DNA from: Nitzschia sp. DOCU1
Lineage: Eukaryota; Bacillariophyta; Bacillariophyceae; Bacillariales; Bacillariaceae
Length of the DNA stretch: 64,000 nucleotides
Direction of reading: 5' to 3'
Assembly (NCBI GenBank): GCA_951394045.1
Contig: OX596000.1
Location: 744,001 to 808,000, forward strand
Below the pieces are notes generated by a model. The model had not been told where the DNA came from. It saw only the letters and a program-made list of their open reading frames with translations, and did no database searches. The position numbers and the translations under genes were made by a program. Below, piece after piece: positions 32,985 to 44,200 of the stretch (the stretch's first letter is position 1; each line of letters begins with the position of its first letter).

Positions 32985-33818
32985 ATGGTGGGGTTAGAAT
33001 CATTAGCAAGCACATCGCAAGGCGTTAGATATCTGAGAGCAGGATCCAAGCTGCATCTTAGTTCCTCGGCGCAAATAGCCTGGTATTGTCTGTTGGTGAG
33101 TGTGGTGGCACCCATAGTGTTTTGCTTAGGGTGGTGCTGGTATCAGCGATATACCAGTCATCGGCGTGCCATGAGAGCTCTGGAACGAGAAAATGAACTG
33201 GATCAAATGTCGCGTATGGAACGAAACATTCAAGCCTTTTCCGCCAAGGAAAAAAGCAAACGAACGCGCATGGTGCGAGCTGCTCTGAAAGATCAACTCT
33301 GCAAGATTACCAAAGCAGACCTTGCGGAGAAGGAGCGAGGTATGGTCCGTGGTGGCCATGATAACAACAAAATAGTAGAAGGGCAGGATGATGAGGATTC
33401 TGCTACTACTGCTTCCGAGGATGGATATGCCTGTAGTGTCTGTTTGGAAGCCTTTCGAGTAGGAGACTCTGTCGCACACTCTTCCAATAGTGGATGTCGA
33501 CATGTCTTTCACGAAGAGTGCATTGTTTCCTGGCTAGTGGCCAAGCGACATGCCTTTTGCCCGTACTGCCGGAGGCCCTTTTTGTGCCTTCCCATCAAGA
33601 CGTCACAAACGTCTGTGACTTCTCATGATCAGCTGTCGAGTACTGCTTTCGATGACACTGAGAGCAGCAGCCGTCCGGAGCCCAGTGTGATTGCTGCACT
33701 GGATGAGCGGACGATTGCAGAAGCTTTAGCTGTAGTCATGGAGGATGAACTTCCAAATGACACTCCCGCTACTGTAGTGGAAGAGACAGAGTGTGCAGTA
33801 GACACGGAAGAGCTGTAA
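32985..33818 (+). CDS. Single-pass membrane RING-H2 E3 ubiquitin ligase
   Basis: Single exon, 277 aa. One transmembrane helix lies at about 32-52 (WYCLLVSVVAPIVFCLGWCW). A basic, helical juxtamembrane region follows. The RING-H2 finger begins at about 148 with YACSVCLEAFRVGDSV, continues with CRHVFHEECIVSWL and ends CPYCRRPF, so all eight zinc ligands are present. The tail is acidic and Ser/Thr-rich. The TM-then-RING layout resembles plant ATL ligases. It probably ubiquitinates membrane-associated targets; the substrate is unknown. Confidence 0.9.
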   Translation: MVGLESLASTSQGVRYLRAGSKLHLSSSAQIAWYCLLVSVVAPIVFCLGWCWYQRYTSHRRAMRALERENELDQMSRMERNIQAFSAKEKSKRTRMVRAALKDQLCKITKADLAEKERGMVRGGHDNNKIVEGQDDEDSATTASEDGYACSVCLEAFRVGDSVAHSSNSGCRHVFHEECIVSWLVAKRHAFCPYCRRPFLCLPIKTSQTSVTSHDQLSSTAFDDTESSSRPEPSVIAALDERTIAEALAVVMEDELPNDTPATVVEETECAVDTEEL

Positions 33819-33953
33819 CGGGGGACGCGCTTGTGCCTTCTAATGGAGCAAGTAAAAAGGCACCGCATACAATTTTGGCTAGCTACCACAACACATTTTT
33901 CACAGTTGTCGCAATAGTGTAATTGTTGAATACCACTACTCTAGACATTTGTG

Positions 33954-35966
33954 CTATATTTTAGCAAGATATGATTCCAGCTGTATTCGTTGTGGCGATC
34001 CTTCTTCCAGAAGTGATATAAACTCATCTACTGCCATTTTGACAAGACTAACGCCTGACTGCTGAAGCTTGAGCTGCGCCAATATCCTCTCATGGCAGCG
34101 TTTTGAATGAGCCGCCAAGTATGCTGCTAACGCCCCCAGCCGATGAAAGAGATCCCCACCTCCCTTGAGTTTGGCGTCGAGCGCCGCCAGTTGAATCGTC
34201 TCTTCATCCTCCACCACTTCTTCCACGTCGGAACGGTAAAACTGAAATTCCGCCTTGCGAGACTTTTCATCATAGTACAGCAGCAGCTCGACAAGTCGAT
34301 CGCACTTGGTTTCATCTTGAGCAAACTTGGCCAAGAACCGAGCCTTGGCATCGTCTGGCGATTGATCTGTCAAATGCCGGGATAGACTATAAAAGATGCG
34401 AACGGTTTGAGTTTCAATGCTATTCAGCCACTCCTTCTTGTCCTTGGTAGAAGTGGCGTAGGACGGCGCGGGCTTGGGGATCCGTGTTCCCAAAAAGAGT
34501 GGGAACAAATACTTGAGTCCATCCGCTGTTACCAGTCGTTCACAGGCTCGTTGGTGTTCGGGATCGTTACCCACAAAATCCAACAATTTGAGAGTTGTGG
34601 CTCCACTATGGACACGTTCTTTGAGACAGCGAACCACCAGTTCAATGCCCTGGCCGTTCAAAAATGCGGAAAGGTTGGCGACGGAAAAGGTAATGCAGGA
34701 ACTCAATGCCAGGCAAGCATTTTCCAAAATACCAGTTTCGTTTTCATTGGAGGGTTGCGCCTTGCGAAACTTGCCAATCATCTGAAGCATGCATTCGATG
34801 CCATCAATTGTGGTGGATGGTGATTCTTCGGAGTTTGTCTTTGCCTTTTTGGAAGGTGGTTCCCCGCCAGTCGTTGTGGATGACGAGGATTTGGGAAGTT
34901 TGGACCAATCGACTAGAATGGAATGCACGTCTTCTCGTTGTGCAACAAAAGCTACCAGTTCCATGCAACGCCCCTGAAACTCTACATTCACTGACTCGCT
35001 TTCTTTGCTCCCTTCTTTTTCAATCTGTTCTAGCAGCCACGAGACAATTTTAGTTTCTTGTACCATATAGGCTGCTGCCGACAGTGGAGTACTCGAATCC
35101 TCGTTTTCGTCATCCTTGGCTCTTACAATACCCACAGGAATGGCCAGATCTAGATCCAATAGATTCTCCATCAATGATAGTGAATTCTCAATCCCTTTGA
35201 GGGTCGGATCCTGGGTGGACGACGACAATACGCTGCTGGGATCCGCACTCTGCTGAAATCTTGCAAAATTGGACACTATGGTTTCCCATGCTTCCGTCAA
35301 TACTCGACAGGCTAATATACCCAATGTCAAAGTTCCATCCGGATCGGCTTCTTGTAGCAAGGTTGGATCGAGCCACTCCAAATACAAGGACACCACAATG
35401 GCAGCAATGTCATCATTTTCATGTCCCAGCAACTGTGTCAATGTATCTAATAGCGTAGGATGTTCAATGATGGACTCGTACAATTGAAGACTGGCGGCTA
35501 CTGCCGTCAATGCTTGGAGTTGATCATGCAAGGCCAGTTCACTATCCATGTAATTTTGAGGTTCGTCAGCGTATTGCGCCCGTTGCAGGGCATTTTTTTG
35601 AAAGAGCTTGTCCAAAGCAACAGCCGCCGATTGGATGCCCTTGGGGGTCAATTCGACAATGGTAGACCCCAATGCTTTTTGTTCCGCTTGTTCAAGAAGC
35701 GACTTGGGAGAAGTGAACAAGCGCATTTCATTGTTGGATTCGTCAATCTGGACGCCTCGTTTCTTCTTGGCAGGATCTTTTGTTGTTGGTTGATCCAAGT
35801 AATAGCCCGTACCCTTGTCACTGGTTCCAAAGTAGTAACCCGGTCGGGGGCCTTGCCAAGTAGAAGAAGGATAAAAGTCTTGCCCTGGATCGGCCTCATC
35901 GGCCGGTCCTTTCATGAGCATCCGATCGAGGACATTTTGCACCGATGACGACGACGCCCCGCTCAT
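33954..35966 (-). CDS. CTNNBL1: Beta-catenin-like protein 1 (CTNNBL1)
   Basis: Single exon, 670 aa from ATG 35966. The N-terminus is disordered and includes GYYFGTSDKGTGYYLDQ and a KKKRG basic patch. The armadillo-like superhelix begins near 110 with the CTNNBL1-type helices LQALTAVAASLQLYESIIEH and LLGHENDDIAAIVVSLYLEW. CTNNBL1 binds the PRP19/CDC5L spliceosomal complex and nuclear import signals (family knowledge). A length of 670 is somewhat above the usual 560-570, the extra being N-terminal. The gene is convergent with the RING gene, 135 bp apart. Confidence 0.85.
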   Translation of the reverse strand: MSGASSSSVQNVLDRMLMKGPADEADPGQDFYPSSTWQGPRPGYYFGTSDKGTGYYLDQPTTKDPAKKKRGVQIDESNNEMRLFTSPKSLLEQAEQKALGSTIVELTPKGIQSAAVALDKLFQKNALQRAQYADEPQNYMDSELALHDQLQALTAVAASLQLYESIIEHPTLLDTLTQLLGHENDDIAAIVVSLYLEWLDPTLLQEADPDGTLTLGILACRVLTEAWETIVSNFARFQQSADPSSVLSSSTQDPTLKGIENSLSLMENLLDLDLAIPVGIVRAKDDENEDSSTPLSAAAYMVQETKIVSWLLEQIEKEGSKESESVNVEFQGRCMELVAFVAQREDVHSILVDWSKLPKSSSSTTTGGEPPSKKAKTNSEESPSTTIDGIECMLQMIGKFRKAQPSNENETGILENACLALSSCITFSVANLSAFLNGQGIELVVRCLKERVHSGATTLKLLDFVGNDPEHQRACERLVTADGLKYLFPLFLGTRIPKPAPSYATSTKDKKEWLNSIETQTVRIFYSLSRHLTDQSPDDAKARFLAKFAQDETKCDRLVELLLYYDEKSRKAEFQFYRSDVEEVVEDEETIQLAALDAKLKGGGDLFHRLGALAAYLAAHSKRCHERILAQLKLQQSGVSLVKMAVDEFISLLEEGSPQRIQLESYLAKI

Positions 35967-36472
35967 GTTAACGCCTGATCTGATTGTGGAGGCAAGAAGA
36001 ACTCCCTCCAATAATCGGCAGACTGGTTTCTTCTGGCTAGCAAAGAAGAAAGTTTGACCTTGAAAAGTGGGGTGCTACCAGGGCCACCTATTACTAGAGG
36101 CTTTACTTGGGGCTTCCTTTGCGTGTAGAGTCAGTCGAGGGCACAAAGTGAGCGTTTTTTATCGGCGATCCGATCCTGATGTGGCGCCATGGTCAAAAAC
36201 CGATGGGCGGTTCGCATGATTTTTATGTCAGAGTCTTGCCACCGTCCGAATATGGGATCGAATCAGTCGTCCGACACGATCTTTGACCAGTTCGAGTTCC
36301 CTTCGCCTTTCAACCGTTTTGGCGGGAAATTGTGGCTCCCACATCACGAGAGAGAGGTGCAAAGTGTTTTGTCGTCAATGCCGACGAAAGTGTATTCCAA
36401 CAACAACTCTCGACCCCCAAAGGGAAACAGTTGCGTCTTTTAGACTGATTCTTCAATGCGTGGTTCGATGGA
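35967..36472. other. Divergent intergenic region between CTNNBL1 and the EEP/Mut7-C gene
   Basis: Both flanking genes start here. A short upstream frame (ATG 36456, MRGSME then stop) precedes the plus-strand start by a few bases. No repeats or RNA genes were seen. Confidence 0.35.
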
Positions 36473-38998
36473 ATGAAGAAAAAACCCAAAAGCAAAAGCA
36501 AGAACAACCGGAAATCCAAAAGCACGACGTCAACCGGCAGCACAAAGGAAACGGAGCCTCGTTTCACATGGGTGGATCGCGTGTTGGATGGTTGGGTGAC
36601 AGCAGCAGCAGGTGACGACGACGACGACGACGATTCCTCATCTTCATCTTCATCTTCTACTTCTGTAACAACCGAAGAATCAGGTCCTCTTTCTGTCTCG
36701 ATTGTTTCCTGGAATGTTCTGGCCGACACTTACTGCTCCCATCGAAGCCATAAGCGGTTGCCCATGGTCTATCAGAAACATGTCTTTGATCGGCATCAAC
36801 GGCAACATCATGTACGACAGATCCTACGAGGAATGTAAGTATTCAGCAGTCGACTTTTGAACTGTACTCCAAAGGAATCATCGGAAAAATTGACATGTTT
36901 TCGTTCCATCGACCATTAGGGCGACAGGAAACTTGTGTCCCGACTTGATCGCGCTGCAAGAAGTCGATGCGCCACTAGAAATACCATCCTGTATGGAAGA
37001 ATGCGGTTACGATGGTCTTTGTACACCAACCGATCCCTCGGGGAAGAATGGTCGAGTCGATTCTTGTGCCTTGTTCTACCGAAAAGATAAATGGATTTGT
37101 GTCCAGTCGGAATCCATTCGATTGGATGATATTGCCACACTTTGTTCTAGAAATCAGGAGGGACGATTCAATCCATCGACACGGGCGAGTCTGGAGGGGA
37201 TTGAAACCAGCTTTTTACGGAAAAACATGGCACTCTTGGTTCGGCTAAAACATTTGGCAACGGGTCAAGAAGTGGTAGTGGCGACAGTACATCTCTTTTG
37301 GAACCCACTATATCAAGAAGTCAAGGTAGGAGGAACATCGAATAGAAAGGATGCGGCCATCAATAATGTGTGTTTCTCACCCCTTTGCTTTACTCTTTGA
37401 CTTGTTGCGATTTATGGATAGCTTTGTCAAGCCCATTTTGTAGCGACGAAAGCTCATGACTTTGCCCAAGATGCCCCTGTTCTGTTTGTGGGTGATACCA
37501 ATTCTCAGCCTGGGAGTGCCGTACATGAGTACTTTTGGAAAGGAATGGTCAATGCCAAAGAAGTAGCACCGTGGTACAATCGTAATCCATTTCAGTGGGA
37601 AGAGCAGGGAGTAGACAATACGGAAGAACTAGCCGGAAAACTACAGGTCATATCCATGGAGGAGACAACATCAGCCACTGGCCCACCAAAAGTCCGGTAT
37701 ATGTTAGACTTTACGCTGAATCGACTGTGCCGCTGGTTGAGGATTCTAGGGATTGATGCTGGTTTGGAGACCGATGAAGAGGAGCGTAGGAGGACCAAGG
37801 AGGGGAAATAGTAAGTGGATGTTCTGTGAAAAAGTCTCTATACACGCATCGTTTTGACCTAACCGAACGGCCCTGCAGCCACATCTTTGAGCGTTGCCGG
37901 AAGGAAAGGCGCACACTAGTGACCAGCTCAAGTAAGATGTTACTGAGAAAAGATTGTCCTCCTGGGACCTATCGATTGGATACGAAAGCTTTGGCCAATT
38001 TGGAACTGTCATTAGTACACCTCCTACTATCACACGGTGTCAAATTGGAGCCCCGAAAATTCTTGTCCATGTGTGTCGTGTGTGGTGGTCAGATTGATCG
38101 CGTTGAAGACAAACGTACAATTGAAGCGATTTTTGCTGCACATAATGCACCGGAGAGCTTAAATGGAGAGAATTTGGAAGTTTTCCAATGTTGTGGTTGT
38201 CGACAAGGATATTGGTACGATGAACGGCCAACGAGTTCTGCATCTCGGGTAAAGAACCAAGCCACCAAACTCTTGAAAACGTGCATTCGAGGTGGAGTCC
38301 CGATAGACGATGATTTGGCTCTTTTCGATTTCATTGACATGGAAGAAGTCAAGGCAGAAGTGACTGAAGGCGACGAGGTATCCCGGTTGCGTGATCAAAG
38401 ACTCGATATTCTGGACTGGCTAGAGCAAGAAGAATTGAAGAATCCATTGGGGCGCCTACTGAGCGCCTACGGTTCCGAATCCGGCGAAGAACAACTTACT
38501 TTTACCAATGTGACATCTGATTTCGTGGGCCATTTGGACTATATTTTCCACGACGCGAGCTTTCAAGTGGAGAAACGCCTTTGGGTACCAACTACCTTTG
38601 AACAGTTGGAGGACAATACTGGTGTACGGAATGGGTACCTGCTCCCGAGCAATGTATGGCCTAGTGATCATTTGGCTATTGGGGCTGTTTTCACACTCCA
38701 GAACTCTGCCACTGAAAGGGAGACTGAATTTTCATCAACTGATTCCGACGCACAAATGGCTCCCAATGGCGATACAAAATCATCAAATGGACTGGCAGGT
38801 GACGCTCCCTTTTGTGTTCCGACCAATGGTACAATACCGCCGACGCCGTTTCCAGTTTCTGGAATGCCCAGTCTTGCGTCGAACGTGCAGCAACATGGAC
38901 AACGATGTGCTTGTGGCTGCGTTCCCAACGTTTTGTCGCTATTTGAAATGGCGGAACTACGGAAGAAGGCACGAGCAGCAGCCGCCGCCCAGAAATGA
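36473..38998 (+). CDS. EEP-family (CCR4/Angel-like) nuclease with nested Mut7-C RNase domain
   Basis: Four exons (36473-36834, 36920-37325, 37422-37810, 37879-38998) give 758 aa; introns are 85, 96 and 68 nt. After a basic and acidic low-complexity start, the EEP fold begins with VSIVSWNVLADTY (Asn81), LIALQEVD (Glu135), VATVHLFWNP and VGDTNSQPGS (Asp281, Asn283). A Mut7-C domain then interrupts it, about 345-530: RYMLDFTLNRLCRWLRILG, TLVTSSSKML, the CVVCGG and CCGCRQGYWY zinc pairs. The EEP fold resumes with FVGHLDYIFH and WPSDHLAIG (about 600-650), supplying the final catalytic Asp and His. The split is not a gene fusion end to end but an insertion. EEP members of this branch remove poly(A); Mut7-C is a PIN-like RNase module. 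A Cys-rich tail ends AAAAAQK. Confidence 0.85.
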
Positions 38999-39447
38999 AA
39001 TGACAGGACCGCATTCAACTTGGTCTAATCTAGTTACCTCGCCGTATAATAGAAGAGGCACTGTCGCTACTCTAGTAGGAGATGAGGACGGACTCGATCA
39101 CTCGAAAGCAAACCAAAGCCAGCTAGGTTGATCAAAGTAGTCACGTTCACTGAACGACTAGTTCGACCACGTCTGTCCTTTGACCGGCAATGCCCCATCA
39201 CACCCACACACTACCGGCGCAAAATACAAAACACGCGTTCGTTTCGCGACGATGGAGAGATTTGACTGATGAGAGATGAGATTTGTCTCTTGCGAGATGC
39301 TTCCCCAGCAGTCACCGCCAGTCCAGCATATTTTCGTCGAAAGACCCTTGTCCAAGCCTTCTGAGTATCACAAAGGAAGGCAGAAGCTGCACTTGCACCC
39401 TTTGATTGATCCGTTGCTGGGCGGTGAAATGCCGATAGCTCATCACG
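38999..39447. other. Intergenic region, nothing recognised
   Basis: About 450 bp between two plus-strand genes; frames in it are short and unlike known proteins. It should carry the promoter of the small coiled-coil gene. Confidence 0.35.
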
Positions 39448-39741
39448 ATGGACGACACTCCAGATGACGATGGCGATGAGTTGTATGGTGACTTGCTGAA
39501 TACAAGTCGGGCTTCTGAACCCCCGCAGAAGAAGGCAAAGAAGGAGCCGCCAGTAGCGTCGGCATCTCTCCCTAGCGCAGAATCTCAAGATCTGGAGAAA
39601 AAAGTGGAAGAGCTCACCGCCGAAAACCATACGTTGAAGAGGAATATTGGTACTCTATACCGAACGGCAAAAGCCGAGATTAAGAGAAAAGATGAAGAAA
39701 TTGCTCGCCTGATTCGTGAAATTGAACAGTTGAAGAAATAA
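39448..39741 (+). CDS. Small coiled-coil protein resembling the FLASH (CASP8AP2) N-terminus
   Basis: Single exon, 97 aa. It has an acidic start with DELYGDLLN, a basic patch PPQKKAKKEPP (about 25-35), then a coiled coil from about 48 to the end. The segment LKRNIGTLYRTAKAEIKRKD continues as EEIARL. It resembles the conserved FLASH N-terminal coil (pattern L-K-x-N-I-x-x-L-x-x-T-A-x-x-E-I-x-R-K-D-x-E-I), known for dimerising and binding Lsm11 in histone pre-mRNA processing. The family link rests on this one motif. The protein stops right after the coil, so it would be a minimal form. Other coiled-coil families remain possible. Confidence 0.6.
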   Translation: MDDTPDDDGDELYGDLLNTSRASEPPQKKAKKEPPVASASLPSAESQDLEKKVEELTAENHTLKRNIGTLYRTAKAEIKRKDEEIARLIREIEQLKK

Positions 39742-39795
39742 AGACGATTCTAGATAAATCTACTAGAGACCTTCCTGACAGGCAGAAGGAGGTAG

Positions 39796-40806
39796 TTAGA
39801 TTCCCATCATGTTTGGGACGACCACCATGAATATTGTTTGCCAAATAGCTTGAATACCCCGAGGTGTCACTCCCCGGAACAATCCAGGGTATCCTTCTTT
39901 TTCCACAATCTCATTCCAGTACGCTCCAAATGACCTATGGTTCTTTCCCGTACTAACGTCAGCAGCAATCAGAACTCGAATGGTTTCAATGGGAGTGTTC
40001 CAACAGCTTCCCACACCTCCAATAATACCAGAGCCGATTTCACCCATGATTCCATACTTGGACATTCCAAAGGTGGAACGAGCAATTTCTGTAAAGGCGG
40101 AGCGCGATGCCCAGTTGGAGGCCTGACGAACGCACATGGGCGTCATTCCAAAGTAGAGTCCCAGTGGGCCCTTTTCCTTAATAATTCTCTTGGTCACAGT
40201 AATGGCATTATCATTTTCGTAGCCTTTTTTGCCCCGATTGACATTTAAACTTGTAAAGATCATGCCGGCAGGAGTCATCACGAAAGCTTGAGCGACGCCT
40301 CCAACTACCCCAGCCGCCAAAGCCGCGACCGTCTTGGACCCTCCCATGGCTAACACTCGCTTCTTGGTCAATGTCGAGCCTAGCATAAAGAGTGCTCCAA
40401 GAAGAGCTCCTTCCACGGTACGCGATGGAGTACCCGACCACAATCCAATGAAGCCATCTTGCTTGATAATGGAAGAATAAGCTTCAAACATGTTTTCCCT
40501 GGGTTCTTTGGCGACAGTAACTCTGCACTTGATGGATTCCAGAGGCGTACCGCCGCTCAGATCCGAAGCGATACGGAGAAGTGCACCACGAACTAGATTG
40601 GCTGCAATGCCCTGTGTCGCATGGCATTCTCGTGCAACTCTGGCCTGAAAAGACTCGCTCTTGGCGCGGCTTTCACGTTGGGTGGAAGGATGGGGTCCAA
40701 CATGGGTCACTGGACCGCGTGCAAAAGATGTGTGAAAGACACCTGCAGCCAACCCAGTGAGCTGAAGCAACGAAAGGAACAACAAGGCGGACGAACGAGA
40801 AATCAT
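39796..40806 (-). CDS. Mitochondrial carrier family (SLC25-type) protein with leader
   Basis: Single exon, 336 aa. Residues 1-25 (ISRSSALLFLSLLQLTGLAA) look like a signal peptide, followed by a basic stretch to about 60. Three carrier repeats follow, each with a version of the P-x-D/E-x-x-K/R motif: TPLESIKCR, the degenerate MTPAGMIFTS and TPIETIRVL. Repeat ends GFIGLWSGTPSR, GPLGLYFGMTP and GYPGLFRGVTPRG match the family. Carriers exchange metabolites across inner membranes. The leader is unusual for mitochondrial carriers and may direct it to the plastid envelope instead. The substrate is unknown. Confidence 0.85.
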   Translation of the reverse strand: MISRSSALLFLSLLQLTGLAAGVFHTSFARGPVTHVGPHPSTQRESRAKSESFQARVARECHATQGIAANLVRGALLRIASDLSGGTPLESIKCRVTVAKEPRENMFEAYSSIIKQDGFIGLWSGTPSRTVEGALLGALFMLGSTLTKKRVLAMGGSKTVAALAAGVVGGVAQAFVMTPAGMIFTSLNVNRGKKGYENDNAITVTKRIIKEKGPLGLYFGMTPMCVRQASNWASRSAFTEIARSTFGMSKYGIMGEIGSGIIGGVGSCWNTPIETIRVLIAADVSTGKNHRSFGAYWNEIVEKEGYPGLFRGVTPRGIQAIWQTIFMVVVPNMMGI

Positions 40807-41205
40807 GGTCGCTTGGAAAGTAAACGAAGACTAAACTTGTGCTATCGGCATCCAATGGCACGTCGCCTCTTTGGCGTCATCAGCCATCCATTTACTTCGC
40901 CAACCGATCAATCAATCCATCGGCGTTCTTTCTTTTGAATTGGATCTTCGCCCTAAAAAAGATACGGGGGAGACCCCTCTCCCAGAAAGTGGTCGACCCC
41001 AGACATGCTTTAAAACCATTCGGATTGGTCAACCCTCTCATCACGAGCGAAGAGTGGGCATCAAACTACGAGGTGCAGCTTTACTAAGACTTTCTCTCCT
41101 AACGGACCATTGTTTCAACTTTAACCTATAATTGAGATTAGCTTTCTATGGCATGGCAAAGGCAACGCCACCCCCCTACTAGTTCCCAAGACTGTTCTCG
41201 GCTAA
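40807..41205. other. Intergenic region, nothing recognised
   Basis: About 400 bp upstream of the carrier gene and downstream of the HMG/PhyH gene. No repeat, RNA gene or coding pattern. Confidence 0.35.
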
Positions 41206-44200
41206 CTACTTTTCCGCGCTACCGGTGGAAAGCGCCATTGAAATCGCATCTTGGTGCAACTGAGACTTCTTGAAGTCTTCATAGACGCTTTCCACCTGGG
41301 AGACTCTCGTTGCGGCCTTGGTGTTGTTCTTGCTACTATTAGTAGACTCGTCTCCAGCATCAACGTGGGAATCTGAATGTTGCTCCGAGCTCTCGCTCTT
41401 AATGTCGTCGGACGTTTTCGCCGATTCTGCTAGCGCCTGTTTCAATACTTCTTCTTCCTGATTCTCCACAGATTGCTTGCGCTTGTTTCGTCTCTCTTCG
41501 CGTGACAAGGGCTTGGCACTCAATTCTCCAATCTTGTGATACCTCTTGCGCGAAAAATTCACCGAATCGCGGAATTCCTTGCCATCGGTCGCTCGGGCAT
41601 AGGTGCAATACACAATGGGGCGACAAGTACGGGTTGTATTGTTCCCGAGACCTCGATGACCCAACCGATAGTCGAAAATGACAGGAGTTCCCGCCTTGGG
41701 TTTTGGGATTTCGACAAAATCCCGATCATAATGTTCTAGACCCAAAATGTGACTCCCAAGACAGAATTCGGTGGGACCATTGCGGCTGTTGAGATCCACA
41801 AGCGGAACAAATACGTTGATCGCATGACATGGTCGTTGCGTTTGCGTGGTCAGATGGACCCCATCTTGATGGTAATCTTGCGGTGCCGAGCCAGGCATGG
41901 ACAGAAAGCATCCCTTGTGAATCAAGATCGCATCGTCGCCCAAGATGGCCTTGACAACTGGCATCCAGGGTGCCTTTTTCAAGTCTGTCAAAAAACCAAA
42001 TTGCTTCACGTCATCAAACACTGGCAGCTCCATATCATATCGACCATAGCCTCTTTCTCGAAACACATCAAAACCGTCCTGTAGCTCTCGATGCAAATCA
42101 CGCGCCTTGACTGTTCGCATTACTGTGTCGTAATGTTCCATGCAAGCTGCGTAGCACTTGTCGATCTGACTCTGATTCATGCACCAACGCGATGCTACCT
42201 GCTGGGATGGTACTTTAGGTTTCTTGGATGTGGACTTGTGAGTGTGTGCACAGTCCTTTTGTTTCTTTGCCACTGGCTCCGATGATGGGACGGTTGACGG
42301 GTGCGACGCGTCGTCATCACTAGCAGGGGACTCATCACTGCTGTTGTCAGCTGAGACAGGTGCAGCAAGCGTTGCTACGTCCTTGTTGCTTGGAATCGCG
42401 GGAAGTTTAGCAGCCAGGTCGTCTTCATGTGACGTGATTTGTGCTACAACGTCGCACTTGTCACTCTCAGTGGCAATCCCTTCCGAAGGCACGACTGCTT
42501 CGACTTTCTCCAGTTGCGGCTCATCAACCTCCATGCTCTGTGGGACTTCGCTAGCGGGCTCAACCAGCGTGGAAGTTGCGTCCTCTTCCTGCACACTACT
42601 TTCTTTGGCCTCGTCGACTACTGCACTGACCGCCACAATGGAAGATTCGGCCAATGACACTGGCATAAGTAGTTTCGATGGGTCATCTCCAGAAGATTTA
42701 CTTTCGTTTTCAACAATTCCATGTCCAATGGGTGGGATGGCAGAAGCGGCGGAGCGTACGCTACAAGCTTCCAATCCCCCACATTGTTCAACTTTTTCTT
42801 CCACCAGATCCATCACCTGGGAACCAGGACACTTTTTTAGTGCTAAAGCGGCCGCCTTTTTTTCTTCTGCTTCCATACGGGCTCTTTCCTCGGCCTCCCT
42901 AACTGCTCTCTCTTCAGCTTCCCGTGCCTCTCTTTCAGCCCTTTTCTCTTCCCAGAGCGCCGCTTCATACTCGATATGTTTTTGCGTCCACTCATACTTT
43001 ACAGTGGGATCCAGTTTCTTCCACTCTTCGCGTAGATGAATATCGCATTCGCTCAGCGAAATCGACCACTTTGCCTCTTTCCTTTCTTTTCGATAGTCCT
43101 TTCGGCGAGACTTGACATAAAAAGCCAGGGGAGTCATGGTGAACTTGATGGGCTCTGGCTCTGGTTCCGGCTCGGGAGTATTTTCTTCTTCCGCTTCCAT
43201 CGTTTCTTCTTCATCTTCCTTGTCTTCTGTAGTTTCCCCCTCATCACCTCGTGCTTTCTTGTTCCATTCTTTCTTCTCGCTTGACGAAAGAGTCTTCCAG
43301 ATCTTTCGTAATTCTGCTTCAGCTTGCTTCAGAGTGGAACACTCATCGTGGGCCTCGCGGTACTCATCTCGCTTACTCATCAGGTACAATGCCAGTCCAC
43401 TCTTGGGAACAATTTCTTTTTTACGTTCTTCTTCTGCCGCTTCTTCCTCTAGCAATTCCTCGGGGCGACTTTCTTGCCACTCCAATTCTTGCCCCACAAC
43501 CCATAGACCATCCCGTTCAAATCTTAGCTTGCCTACTTTCAGAGCCATTGGCGCACTGGGAACAAAGGGTTTCAAGAGTTTTCCAGAGGCTCCCAGTCCC
43601 AGGATGCACTTATTGATTTCCACCTCACGTTTTGCCATGGCCTCTGCATGTTCCCAGGCAGCCTTGCGAGAGTTGAAAATCTTTCGTTCTGGAGACTGCC
43701 ATTTCAACGTGACGGTCGGCACGGGGTAACCATACTCCCGTAAATCCCAGGCCACACTGGAGAGAGACGAAATTTCTCGTTGCTGCAATCTCTTTTCAGC
43801 TTCTTCGTCCTCCCCTTCTTCATACTCATCAGGCGTCGTGCGTCGACCCGGCCATGTGGGTGGTTCCGGAATCCGTTCGAGCATATGCGGCAAGGCCGCC
43901 AATTCCATTTGACCCTTCCAGGTTCGAAACAAGATTTGTCCGTTCGGTTCTGAAAGTTTGCAGGTTACTTCCCAGGATCGGCCTCCAAAACTTGGAAGTA
44001 AGGCTTGTTCGGTACTCGCAATCGCCTTGGCGGCTTGCACGTACAATTCATTGCGTGTTTGGAACGAAGGCAAAATCCAAAGGCGTTTTCGTGAGGAATT
44101 CGTATAGGTCGACTTGGATTTCAGGTCTTTTAATGTGGCCTTGCCAATGTACACGTTTTGATTTGTGTACGGACAGACGTAAACAGTGGGTTGAGGAGGA

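Noticed and set aside
37371..37421. Splice donor GTGTGT at 37368 in the EEP/Mut7-C gene
   Set aside because: The donor GTAGGA at 37326 gives QEVK joined to LCQAHF, which matches the EEP family; the later donor would add unrelated residues.
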